From positions 3,497,666-3,561,665 of the forward strand of contig NC_058164.1 in NCBI RefSeq assembly GCF_020080835.1: a stretch of 64,000 nt of DNA, written 5' to 3'. How positions within the stretch are numbered: position 1 is the stretch's first letter; each line of letters begins with the position of its first letter. Below the pieces are notes generated by a model. It was not told where the DNA came from and did not search any database. It worked only from the letters and a program-made list of their open reading frames with translations. The translations under genes were made by a program, and so were the position numbers. This stretch comes from Cotesia glomerata (lineage: Eukaryota; Arthropoda; Insecta; Hymenoptera; Braconidae). Shown here one piece after another: positions 37,732 through 48,932 of this stretch.

Positions 37732-38209
37732 CACTGATAGAAGGATTTGTTTATAGTTAAAAATATTTATTAATATTTAACAAATCATTTATTAGAGACC
37801 ACTTTTTAGTCCTTAACAAATATTTCTTAGTATTTAAAAAGATTTATTAATCTATACTTCTATACTAATATTATAAAGAGGAAAGATTTGATTGTTTGTT
37901 TGTTTGTTTGTTTGCGTTGAATAGGCTCCAAAACTACTGAACCGATTTGAAAAATTCTTTCACTGTTGGAAAGCTACACTATCCCCGGGTGATATAGGCT
38001 ATGTTATATTTTCAAATTTTTGTTAAATACCCGTGCGAAGCCGGGTTGAACTGCTAGTATTTAATAAATGAATATCAGATTTATTAAATACAAAAAAATC
38101 ATTTTAAATACTAAGAAATATTTGTTTAATACTAAAAAGTGGTCTCTAATAAATTATTTTTTGACTATTAACAAATATTTTTTAATACAAATAAATCCTT
38201 CTATCAGTG
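37732..38209. mobile_element. CACTGATAGAAGG element, copy 3, split by a Helitron
   Basis: CACTGATAGAAGGATTTGTT and TAAATCCTTCTATCAGTG termini. The flanking dinucleotide is CA on both sides instead of TA. Without the 207-bp insert the length (271) equals copy 2 (272). Confidence 0.93.
37851..38057 (+). mobile_element. 207-bp non-autonomous Helitron
   Basis: Starts TCTATACTTCTATACTAATA and ends with a CCCG/CGGG hairpin (38030-38045) and then GCTAG. Inserted between A and T in GATTTATTAA|TATTTAATAA, a join found intact in copy 2 of the host element. It contains a (TTTG)n stretch and ACTACTGAACCGATTTG. Short Helitrons ending in CCCGTGCGAAGCCGGG-like hairpins are widespread in insects (established knowledge). 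Confidence 0.93.
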
Positions 38210-38443
38210 CAGCGGGCCGGGCGAGTAACAGGTATAGAGTTAGCAATAAATTAATCAATGGTATTAAGACAAATTCATTTGTTTATTATTATATTGAGCG
38301 TGGGAGGTTTTTTCTACCTTTAAATTTACCAATTCTTCACGATATAATTGCAAGAACTTGAGTCAAAATTTTTTTGAACTTTCAGCGAGCTTAACAATAA
38401 ATTCTACATCTTTTTCGTAAAAATATATTCTTTCTACTCTGTA

Positions 38444-38620
38444 CACTGAAAAAAAAATTCTTAACTGGAGTATAAAATTTTCTAGGCTCAAGAAATTATT
38501 AAGAAAGATTCAAAATTTCTTGAATGAAATCAAAGTTTCTTGAGCCAAAAAATTTTTTCTTGCTCCAAAATAACTTTCGTTTTCTTTAAAATTTTCTTGG
38601 CGCAAGAAATTTTTTTTTTA
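38444..38620. mobile_element. CACTGAAAAAAAAATTCTT-family element, copy 1
   Basis: Begins CACTGAAAAAAAAATTCTTA after TA. The body repeats AAATTTCTTGAGCCAAAAAA-type words in both orientations. The right end has decayed to a T-run without CAGTG. Confidence 0.6.
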
Positions 38621-40024
38621 GTTTAGGTTAATGCGCTTCAAAATGCAAATTTCAATTGCTAAGTACTTTTTTTTTGTGAACCTTCCCCTATTGCAAATTA
38701 CAATAAGTATTAATTTAAAAATTTTATCACAATCACCCATATAAATATAGTGAGTGTCATTGATACATAATGATTTAGTGATACACATATATATATAGGC
38801 TCGGTTTTATTATAATTCGATGGCATTCAATTAGGGATGAAGGGTGACGGTGTAACTGCATGTATATAATTGTCCGGACAGATAAATGATGTGAATGTGT
38901 GACGTGAAGCAGTAGGCAGTATGAAATAGAGGGTGGTTGAAGAGCTCGGTATTTGTTTTGGGTAAACGTGGCTACCCCTGGGCCGCTCGCTTCCAAACGA
39001 GCAAACGACCAATGACATCCACCAATGATTTGGCATACATTCATGCATGCGGGGACGCATACCGAGGATAATGTCATGCAGGTGTACTTAGTGTGACAAT
39101 AGGACTCGGCTAATTGACCATGAATTGGATCATATATTCCTAAATTTAATTTCGTTTACATAATTAATCTTTTTTAATCATTTATATATTATGAAATTTT
39201 GAAGTATTCTTGCCTAATTTTCATGGTAATTAAAATTGCTGCTATTTATTGAAATAAAATTTAATTTAAACGTTTTACTGATTATAAAACACACGAACTG
39301 ATCATAATTTTAATTATCTTTCTATCTATCTATCTATCTATATATCTATCTATCTTAAATTAAAATAAATAATTATTAAAATAAATAAGTATTGTTATTT
39401 TTTTTTTGTTACAAATATAATGAAAAATTTAATCCTCTTAAAAATTTTTTCCCATAAAATTTTTACCTCTGGTAAAAACTAAAAAGTTTTAATCATCCCC
39501 GTAAAACCCAACAAATGAAATTCGTCATAAAGTATTATCTTTTTTAATTATCGACAATTTGGCGCTCTGCACACAGCAATCGTAATTACAATGCGAAGTG
39601 AGCGTAATTGAATATATTCACTCAACAAATCGCTAGGCTAATTAAAAAATCCATAACGCATGCAATGTAGTCGCCGGAAAATTATAAAATAAAAGATTCA
39701 CTGTTTCTTGTTTAATAAATAATACGCATGCATCAAATATCATTTTTATTCAGTTATAAAGTGGGAGTAAATTTGTATGATTTATAAAAAATTGAGTCAA
39801 ATTTTAAGATGGTTATTTTATTTGCTGACTCATCAATAATGCCAGAGGTGGTTTTAGCTTCTTTATTTTATTCTTTTTGCACAGCATTCAAATTCGTTGT
39901 TTTTTATTATATATTTTATGATAAATGATTTTAAATAGATCGACGGAAGAAATAAACTTCTTAAATATTAGCGTAATTTTGAACAATTATTCAATATTGT
40001 AAATTTTCAATAAAATATTTCTAT
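38621..40024. other. Unique sequence, GC-richer at 38790-39090
   Basis: Two overlapping minus-strand frames (100 and 77 codons) cover the GC-richer segment. Neither has a motif, and both look like a by-product of composition. Confidence 0.4.
39306..39354. repeat. (TATC)n microsatellite
   Basis: About eleven CTAT units with one interruption (TATATATC). Confidence 0.93.
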
Positions 40025-40476
40025 ATCGACGGTCTAATTAACTCTTTATTTTTTGGAGCGTGATTTTTTAACATTATGATGTAGTAATAATCTAATTATA
40101 AATTATGTGAATGATCCTAACCAAAATATGATACCTCTATTAAATATTAAATAGTTTTTTAAAGTGATAATAAATTTCGAACTAATTGTTTTTTTGTACT
40201 AATGGAAGATTCTTTAAAATGGAGTTAGACAACTTGCACTGAAAAAAAAATTAACTTGAATCAAGAGTAAAATTCTTGAACCAAGAAAATAATTTTAGAG
40301 AAGCTCATTGTCTTAAATAAAGACGAAAAATTCTTGAATTGAATAAAATTTATTTAAACTAAGTAAAATTTCTTAGTTTAAGAATTTTTTAACTCAAAGT
40401 AAGAAGATGAAATTCTTCAAAATTATTTAATTGATACAAGTAAATTTTTTTTCTGTGTAATAATTAGAATGTCGAT
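40025..40476. mobile_element. ATCGACGGTCTAATTA element, second copy, with nested CACTG element
   Basis: The left ATCGACGGTCTAATTAA and the right TAATTAGAATGTCGAT are inverted. The interior matches 27189-27438 in reverse orientation (ACTAATTGTTTTTTTGTAC, GGAGTTAGACAA). It is broken near its right TIR by the element at 40237-40457. Confidence 0.8.
40237..40457. mobile_element. CACTGAAAAAAAAATT-family element, copy 2 (nested)
   Basis: Ends CACTGAAAAAAAAATTAACT and AAATTTTTTTTCTGTG, with TTCTTGAACCAAGAAAAT and related words repeated inside. It falls within the right TIR of the host element; the host junctions are slightly altered, so the TA duplication is not clean. Confidence 0.75.
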
Positions 40477-40562
40477 AATCAAAATATTCTTTTTAGTTGG
40501 AAATTTTTTCTAAAATCAAGTTAATTTTTTTTTTTTTTTTTCAGAGTTGCGTTGATACAAAT

Positions 40563-41100
40563 ATATATCGATACTGCCATTCTAATACGTCATATCCCAC
40601 ATTTATAAAATTTTACAGCAGACGGTAAAAACAGTTTATTTTTAACATTGATTAAATGGGATTCAACGGATAAAAATATTTATTTAAAAATAGTTATTAA
40701 ACTATTAGAGCTTTAAATTTTTAATATGACTTTCATGATACTTTTAGATTTTTTCAGTTAATGGGCTATCCAGTCTAATACAAAAATTTTTTTCTTTAAT
40801 TTTTTATTTTTTCGTAATATTGTTAACCTGGATATCCCTCCAGGCATAAACAATTTAGCCAGAAAAAATAAAAAATTAAAGAAAAAAATTGTTGTATTAA
40901 ACTGGATAGCCAATTAACTGAAAAATCTAAAAGTATTATGTAAACCAGTCCTTACGAGAAATAAATATTGATAGTTTACAATCGGCTGTGAATAAAAATG
41001 TTTTAAATTTCATAATATTGTTGTGATTCTATTATTAAAAAAAAAGTCAGTTTGTCAAATTTTTTAGGATAAGACCTATTATAATGGCAGTATCGATATA
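40563..41100. mobile_element. TATCGATACTGCCATT foldback element
   Basis: TATATCGATACTGCCATTCT at the left and AATGGCAGTATCGATATA at the right, with GTCATATCC/GGATAAGAC just inside. A second, longer inverted pair begins ACTTTTAGATTTTTTCAGTT and GGCTATCCAG (about 40739 and 40938), with a CTGGATATCCCTCCAG hairpin at the axis. No frame. Confidence 0.8.
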
Positions 41101-41291
41101 ACATTGCTTGTCTCTTTACTGTAAATTAAAAAAGATACCAATCTACATATAATACTAATATTAAACCGCAATTTCCATTTGCCGTTCAAAATGATATATT
41201 CAATGCATGCCTCTATTGTAAAAGCCGGGCAGCGTTTCACTACCACCTCGTTATAATTTCATAACTTTAAACTCATTGGCTGAAACAAAAT
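41101..41291. other. Short unique spacer
   Basis: No feature recognised between the foldback and the AACTTCCCGC repeat. Confidence 0.5.
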
Positions 41292-42170
41292 AATTTTTAA
41301 CTTCCCGCTAAGAAAATCGAAGATTTTCAAAAATCGGGAAGTTATTGTTTTCACCCCGTTTTGCAAAAATCGAGTTTTCATCAGATCTCGACGTTTGAAG
41401 ATCACAGGAAGCTTCCCTGACTATCCCCGCGAAGTTGTCACGGTGTCTGTATGTATGTATGTGTGTGTGTGTGTGTGAAAGTATGTGAACCGCTTATAAC
41501 TTTTGAACGGCTTGACCGATTTCATCGCGGTTGGTGCCATTCGAAAGGACTTGACCAAACTTAGATTTTAAAAACTATTTGGACCGATTCAGATCAATAG
41601 ATTTTGAGAAATCTTCAAAAACCTGAAAAAAAATTTTTTTCAAATGTGGTTTTTTTGGAATAACTTTTAAACGGCTTGATGGTTCAATTCCAAAAACTAA
41701 TCAGCTCTTAACCTCAAAAAACCACGTCGATCGCCACCAGTCCGGTCAAAATCGGTCGATTCGTTCGAGAGATATCGTGAACGAAAGAAAACCGAAAAGT
41801 GTTTTTTCGGAATAACTCCGAAATTCCTAGCGCGATCAATTCAAAATTTGAGATTCTTTATGAGGCTTAAAAAACTGCGTCGAATGCTGCCAACCGCGTG
41901 AAAATCGGTTTATTCATTCAAAAGTTATTGCGGTTTAAAAATTCAAAAAATAGTGTCTTATCAAATCTCTATCAGACTTTTGAGCTCGAAGAGCTCAAAA
42001 GCATAGGAAAGCAATCTCTTTGAGCTCGGAGAGCTCAAAATAACCCATAAATTGTATTTTTAAGCTCGAAGAGCTCAAAAACGTCATTGGTGCAATTTTA
42101 AGCGCCTAAGTATGGAATTAGCGGGAAGTTGCAGGGATGGCCTTTAGGGTCAACCGTTTTTCTAATTTTT
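41292..42170. mobile_element. AACTTCCCGCTAAG repeat, copy 2, flanked by AATTTTT
   Basis: It aligns with 9211-10083 end to end. It has the same termini, the same CTTGACCGAT phrase, and three well-preserved GAGCTCGAAGAGCTC hairpins (about 41982, 42030 and 42063). AATTTTT lies on both sides here too, supporting a fixed target preference or duplication. No coding frame. Confidence 0.85.
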
Positions 42171-43519
42171 TTTTCTTTACATTTAAAAAGAAGAGAACAA
42201 TAACCACATTTTTTCCAATACTTTTTACATTTAATAAAAATAAAATTAATATTTATAATCAACAACATTGATAATTATAATGTAAAAATAATTCATAATT
42301 ATGTACACCTAAAAAATTTACGGGACCGCATCAGTAGAGCGAAAGATATTGTGGGGTATAAATACGAATAGATATCACAGCTTGACCCTCTTTATTTAGT
42401 ATATCTATTATCCAGAACGTTTTTTTTATTACATTATTTTCCAGAAGGACACGTGCAACGGACCTTTCGTTACGGTTCCTGAACTCCCAGTTATGTGTTC
42501 GGTGACAATCGTTAGCGTTTGTTATTTACACATCAATATCAGTGTTGATATGCCACCGATATGGGGTGTATATTTACTGCACCAGTGTCCAGAGTCCGGA
42601 GGAAACTATTTTTTTTTTTTTCATCTTGTAACAAAACTGCCCGATCCTTTGTTTTCATTTATTTGCAATTCGGAATTTTTAACTGATAACTTTTTAATAT
42701 CGCAAATGTATGTTGAAAAAAACAGAGTGGATTTTTTTAAGCTAAAACTAACTACATATGCATGTAAATTTTTTCCGGGGAGGTGTAACTTTTTTTTAGA
42801 TTTATATTTCTTAATATAATTTATGATTCAAGGAAAGTAAGGAAGTGAAAATGCTTTGGAATGAAAGAAAACTGCGCAGTTTTTTAGAGAGAGGGTGACC
42901 TAAGTCGATCGATTTATTCTTGAGATACTAAAACACGTCCTCATATATGTTGTATATTTTATAATATATATATTTTCGATAAAGAATATACGAGCATCAA
43001 TACATATAGAAACGTATATGTTTGCAATATCTTATGATATAAAAAATTTTAACATAAGCTTTGTGCTATTCACACCACAATTTTTATTTTTAAAATTAAT
43101 CTTACTAAATTTAGTGTTTTTTTTATTATAATCTTTAACAATTCATTCCAAAGCTAATTGCCAAATTTTATACTTCGTAACTGAACCGGAAAATTTATTT
43201 CCTTGACATAAAACGTCTCAGTTTCACGTTACGGCAATATACAAAATTCAAGAAAATACTCAAAGACGCAATCGAGACGATAGTATCAAGAAATACGAGC
43301 TGGACTCTGATTGCTGATATTTTCCCGGAAAATTGTCTCGTAAAAAGAGAACTTGGTAAAGTTGCGTTGTACATAAACTCAGCATTGTTCTTAAACTTTA
43401 TCTCGAATCATATTACAAAATTTAGATGCATTTTGCGAAGTTAGCAATAAAAAAGTCTATCGTTATTTTTTTCTATAATTACCTTTAATTTATTTATTCA
43501 TATCAAGATCAAAAATATA
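42171..43519. other. Unique sequence, no supported gene
   Basis: A 108-codon frame at 42493-42819 starts in GC-richer DNA and runs into T-rich low complexity; no motif, not believed. Confidence 0.4.
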
Positions 43520-43758
43520 CACTAAAAAAAAAAATTCTTGACTGGAGGATAAATTTTTTTGGCTCAAGAAATTATTAAAGAAGATTAAAAATTTCTTGAA
43601 TGAAGATATAGTTTCTTAAGCCAAGAAAATTTTTTTGAGTCAAGAAAATTTCTTCTTGCTCCAAAGTAATTTTCTTAAGTCAAAAAAATTTCTTCTTGAT
43701 CCAAAATAATTTTTCTCTTCCTTAAAATTTTCTTAGTGCAAGAAATTTGTTTTTTCTG
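43520..43758. mobile_element. CACTAAAAAAAAAAATTCTTG-family element, copy 3
   Basis: Left CACTAAAAAAAAAAATTCTT after TA, right TTGTTTTTTCTG followed by TA. TTTCTTGAGCCAAGAAA-type words occur about eight times inside. Confidence 0.75.
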
Positions 43759-43766
43759 TATAACTA

Positions 43767-44867
43767 CACGGTGAGAAATTTCTGTAGAAATTTACTATGC
43801 ATACATAATAAGACTGAACCTTAATGACTCAATTCAAAATATTACCATAAAAATTTAAGAATATCATATTGTACCAATCAATATTTACTAGGGACCATAG
43901 TAAATTTGACCATGCAACTGTTACATAAACATATATAAAAAATTTTCGTAAACTGACAGAACAAAAACTGTTAGTGTGCTTAAAACTTTTCATTATGGTT
44001 CCATAGTAAAATTTCTGTTGCTCAATCGACAATAAAAATTTATAAAAAAGTTTCACATTTAGTCACGTGTACTCGGTTTAAATTTAAAATTGTGACTATG
44101 AAATTTTCAAATGTCCCATAGTAAACGTATGCGCGTCAGTCGCGACGCGCGCTCTTTCATTTTTTCGTGCTGCTTTGTTTTGTCAACATAAGTGTACAGA
44201 CGCTATCAGTAGTGGTTAACGGTGTTATGAAAATTGCAATAAACATTAAGTTTAAAATAAATATTAGTTTATAAATCCATCAACACATGAATAGTTAATG
44301 AAAATTTGTAAGATTCATAAATAATAAAATATTTAATAATTTACCGTGAAAAATTAAAATGAAAACAAACATTTGATGGTTAACCTGCAATCGACACTTC
44401 TAATAATAATAAAAAATAATTTAAAAGTTATATATTGTGTTTATAATTATTCATAATAAAATTAACTGCCAAAATAAATCCTACGTTCATTTTTAAAAAT
44501 TTAAAAAAAAATAAAAAACTATATTTTAAAAAATATTTTTAAAATTATTGCAAACAAAAACAAATCTTGTTTGGTTTGATATTTTTTGATTGCTAAAACA
44601 TTTTTACTCTAAAATTTTTTATTTTTACAAACGTTTTCTTATTTTTTTTTGCTATAGTGCATTCGGAAATTTAAATTATTGCATATTTCATTTTACTATG
44701 GTACATTTCAATTTCTACCATTTACTATGTCTGATTTCATTTGTTTCGGAAATTACTATGGGCCATTGTAAAATTTTATTCTGAGTCAATAAGGTTCACT
44801 AGTAATATGCACCATTGTAATATCTAAAATCCATATAGAATAAAAAATAATGGAAATTTCTTACCGT
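43767..44867. mobile_element. CACGGTGAGAAATTTC TIR element, 1.1 kb
   Basis: CACGGTGAGAAATTTCTGTA and GGAAATTTCTTACCGTG are inverted and flanked by TA (43765-43766 and 44868-44869). The word TTTACTATGG or its complement recurs at least eight times in the outer parts. A GC-rich core at about 44120-44220 has many CpGs. The element begins eight bases after the preceding one ends. No transposase. Confidence 0.88.
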
Positions 44868-44869
44868 GT

Positions 44870-45464
44870 AGAATTTAATTTGCTCGCGCCTGACTATAGA
44901 GTTTGCATATATTTTTATGCTAATGATATTGCTTATGCTTATGATATATTCGACCAATCACATGACGAATAAATTGGTTTTCCATACATTTGATCTCTAT
45001 TTTAATATTAAGAATATGAATTTTTTTCAATTTTTTATTCACTAATTCTTCATTTCAGTTAACTGATACATTTTAATTAAAGATTTATTTAAATACATCA
45101 GTAGTCAGTCAATTCTTGGAAGCAAAATACTGAGACAATAAATTAGAAGCTTTCGTTAGGACATAAATGATCTCTGTGATAGTAACGAGAAGTATAAATA
45201 AAACATTAAGAAACACGCGATGATTGACGAAGTAGATTGATTTATTGCTTTTATAAATTTCGTAAACAAACAACAAACCTTCTACAGTTCAAAAGCATGA
45301 TTGGATTTAAAATATAAATTGACAAATATTTAGCTTGCTCAAAGCGCTGATGCTTGAAGTTATTTATTAAAATCACTTGGAACTATTTATGGAAATATGA
45401 GAATTTATATTCGGAAAAAAAATTTTCAACCATTTTTAAATTCTCTGAATCTATTGTAGTTCTA
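44870..45464. other. AT-rich spacer, no gene seen
   Basis: Nothing recognised. Confidence 0.5.
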
Positions 45465-46150
45465 CACGAAAAAGAAGAAACTGTAATAAATAATATAGTC
45501 GATTTATAGTAAGTGATGATCAACTGAAAAAAATTACCATTTCAAACAGTAAAATCGTGATTTTAATAATTTCTTTATAATATTTATCATTTAAACGCTA
45601 TAATTTATTATTAACATGAAAGAAAATACTATTTCAAACTGTCATATTCGCTATGTGAAAGTCGAAAATGTTAAAGTATAATAATTAAGAATTTTGACTT
45701 TAATATTTATCAGTTCGTACCTAAAAAATGATCGCATATGTAAAAAATATAAACTACAGTTACTAAATTTTTATCTAAGCAACGTCAATATTTACTAAGT
45801 AAAATGGTAAATTTTGAACGCAACGCCAAAAATCAAACTCTAATTATTGATTTGCTTGGACTGGTAAAATATATACTTTAAGAATATAATTTTTACTGTT
45901 TCAAATGTTAAATTCTCCGAGTGTGAGACCTTCCCCTTTTCCTCATAGTATAGACTATGCATTCAAACGGCAATTTTTACCGTTTGAAACTGTAATTTTT
46001 TAAGATGAAAGAGTCGTTATTTACTACATTGACCGCTACTAATCACATTTTTGATAATAAATTATAAATTGTGGCTTTTACACTTTCTACATTAAGTTTT
46101 GTAAAATTTACATTTGTGCCACCCCGATGTCCATTGTACTGTTTGAAACC
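45465..46150. mobile_element. CACGGAAAAAAGT-family element, copy 3, right end missing
   Basis: Begins CACGAAAAAGAAGAAACTGT and follows the family to GTACTGTTTGAAAC. The last ~50 bases (TATAAAAATTAACCGG to the terminus) are absent, and copy 4 starts at once. Same orientation as copies 1 and 4. Confidence 0.85.
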
Positions 46151-46151
46151 A

Positions 46152-46883
46152 CACGGAAAAAAGTAAACTGTAATAAATAACAGTCGATTTATAGTAAGTG
46201 ATGATCAACTGAAAAAAATTACCATTTCAAACAGTAAAATCGTGATTTTAATAATTACTTTATAATATTTATCATTTAAATGCTACAATTTATTATTTAC
46301 ATGGAAAAAAACATTATTTCAAACAGTAATATTCGCTATGTGAAAGTCCAAAATGTTAAAGTATAATAATTGAGAATTTTGACTTTGATATTTATTATTT
46401 CGTACCTAAAAAATGATCGCATGATATGTAAAAAATATAAACTATAGCATCTAAATTTTTATACAAGCAATATTTACAAAGTAAAATGGTAAATTTTGAA
46501 CGCGACGCTAAAAATCAAACTATAATTATTGATTTGCTTGGACTGGTAAAATATATATTTTAAGAGTAGAATTTTTACTGTTTCAAATGGTAAATTTTCC
46601 GAGTGTGAGACCTTCCCCTTTTCTTCATAGTATAGACTATGTATTGAAACGGCAATTTTTACTGTTTGAAACTGTAATTTTTTAAGATGAGAGAGACGTT
46701 ATTTACTATAGTGACAGTTACTAATCAAATTTTCGATACTAAATTATAAATTGTGGCTTTTACACTTTCTACATTAAGTTTTGTAAGATTTACATTTGTG
46801 CCAGCCCAATGTCCGCTGTACTATTTGAAACTATAAAAATTAACCGGAACCCGAGTGAATTTTACAGTTTACTTTTTTCCGTG
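46152..46883. mobile_element. CACGGAAAAAAGT-family element, copy 4, complete
   Basis: CACGGAAAAAAGTAAACTGT to ACAGTTTACTTTTTTCCGTG, 732 bp, the cleanest copy in the window. It is flanked by CA on both sides. TTTCAAACAGTAA and its complement recur through the body. Confidence 0.93.
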
Positions 46884-47909
46884 CAGTTGTTTTTATTTCC
46901 GAGTTTTCATTAATGGTTATTGATATAAGTTTGTTGATGAATTGAAGAAATTACATAATTATGTGTACAATTGTAAATACACAATACATCGATACGAAAT
47001 TCGTATTAATGACATGGCAACTTTCTTCTGTCTGGCAATTGTTCGTTCGGATGAGAATGAATAGTCTGAAAAAAAAGAAAAAAAGTATTCGATTGGATTG
47101 GATATCCTGCAGGATATAATGAAATGCTTGAGGTAACAGTTGGTTAGATTGAAGAGGGTAGAGAAGCATGTATTTTATTGAAATGGATGAATGTGAGTGC
47201 ACTGAAGAAGAATATAGTTTCTCTCATTGTCGAGGACCAGCAATTGGTTGAGTCGAGCCACTAAATTGACAGCCAGACGATACTTAGTATTTGTGTATGT
47301 GGATACACAAAGTGGTAGTCCGTTAAATTAATATTATACAATACGTACATATATATGAATAAGAGAAAGAGGAAAGGAATATGCACCGCAATATTTGAGT
47401 TGTGTGAAGTACATAAGAGTGTTTTGATTGTTGATTGTCAAGTGAAAATGTGCTTGATATGAATATCCGTAAACCGTAAATTGAATAATGGACTTACCGA
47501 TTTGAATTAATTATTATTCATTGAGTGTGATTGGAGACACATGAGGTGATCGTATTTTAAATAATATGGATTTTATAATAAATACGAGTATTCATATCTT
47601 ATATTTTCAATATTCATTATTCGTTGTTCATCCACATGTTAATCTATAACGTTTAATTAATTCCGCTATATTATTTTATCAGATAATTTATTCAAACTGG
47701 AATTTAATTAATATGCCAAATATTAATTAATGTCAATCTATCTTTTTTTTTTATTTAGTTATTAAATTTAAAACAAACAATTTTTTCTTAAAATTTATCT
47801 ATTAAGTAATTTTTTTATTTTGTTAAAATTTATTGAAAAGAGTTTAAATTATGTATGAGTTTTTTGATGTTTTTTTCAAATTTTCATAACTTGTTTAAAT
47901 ATTTAATAA
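46884..47909. other. Unique sequence, no supported gene
   Basis: GC-richer at 47020-47480. An 83-codon minus-strand frame (46951-47202) has no motif. Confidence 0.4.
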
Positions 47910-48932
47910 TCTATATTAATAAAAAAATAAGCAAAATTTTGTGACCAGTGTATTTATATGATAAAATGGATTTTCTTAGTGAAATTTAGTGTCATTGCAA
48001 AGGTCTTGATTTGAATTTGTGCCTCTTCAAGGTTTCATATCATTCTAACCAATAGTCAAATTATGATAATAAGTATTTTGGCTGAATTCAAAAATGCTCT
48101 GTCTCTAGATACATAATTAAGAATTGATCTTGTGTCTTGTGAAATATTGACATTTTTAAATATATAAGCTCATCTCGATTTTATACTCATCAAGACCTTT
48201 AATTTGAGTACCCACATCAATTTTTCATATATTTATATATATTACATATATGGCTATATGAAAAATATATAAAAAATGCATATAGGTACTCAAATGGAAG
48301 CTCTTAATGAGTGTAACATCGGAATAAGCTTATATCTTTAAAAATGTCAATAATTAAGAACTAACTTTGCTATCTTGTAAACTATTGACATTTTTAAAGA
48401 AATAAGCTCACTCCGACATTACATTCATCGAGACCTTTCATTTGAATACCCACATCAATTTTTCATATATTTTATATATTATATATATGTATGTATGAAA
48501 AATATATCAAAAATGCATGTGGGTACTCAAATGAAAGCTCTTGATGAGTGTAACATCGGAATGAGCTTATATCGTTAAAAAAAACCATCAGTCAACAAAG
48601 TGCAATAGTCATTCTTTAATTATTAACATTTTCGTAAATATAAGTCCATTTTTATGTTCTACTCATTGAGACTTTTCATTTGAGTACCCACATCATTTTT
48701 TCATATATTTATATATATTATATATGTATATATGAAAAATATATCAAAATGCATGTGGGTACTCAAATGAAAGCTCTTGATGAGTGTAACATCGGGATGA
48801 GTTTATATCTTTAAAAATGTCAATAATTAAGAAAGTACAGTGCAATTTAACGAAAGTCATTATTTAATAAAGCAAAATTTTATTTATAGTTCACAAGTCA
48901 CGGCAGTCACATAGTGACTGCAAGGTTGCTAA
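47910..48932 (+). mobile_element. Non-autonomous Helitron, copy D
   Basis: TCTATATTAATAAAAAAATA after an A; the 3' hairpin GCAGTCACATAGTGACTGC, AAGGTT, and an end of CTAA (the permitted CTRR form) followed by T. Three palindromic units of diverged length. No helicase frame. Confidence 0.92.

Noticed and set aside
38775..39077. Two overlapping minus-strand frames with cysteines and histidines
   Set aside because: Different frames of the same segment, no motif, no start or splice support.
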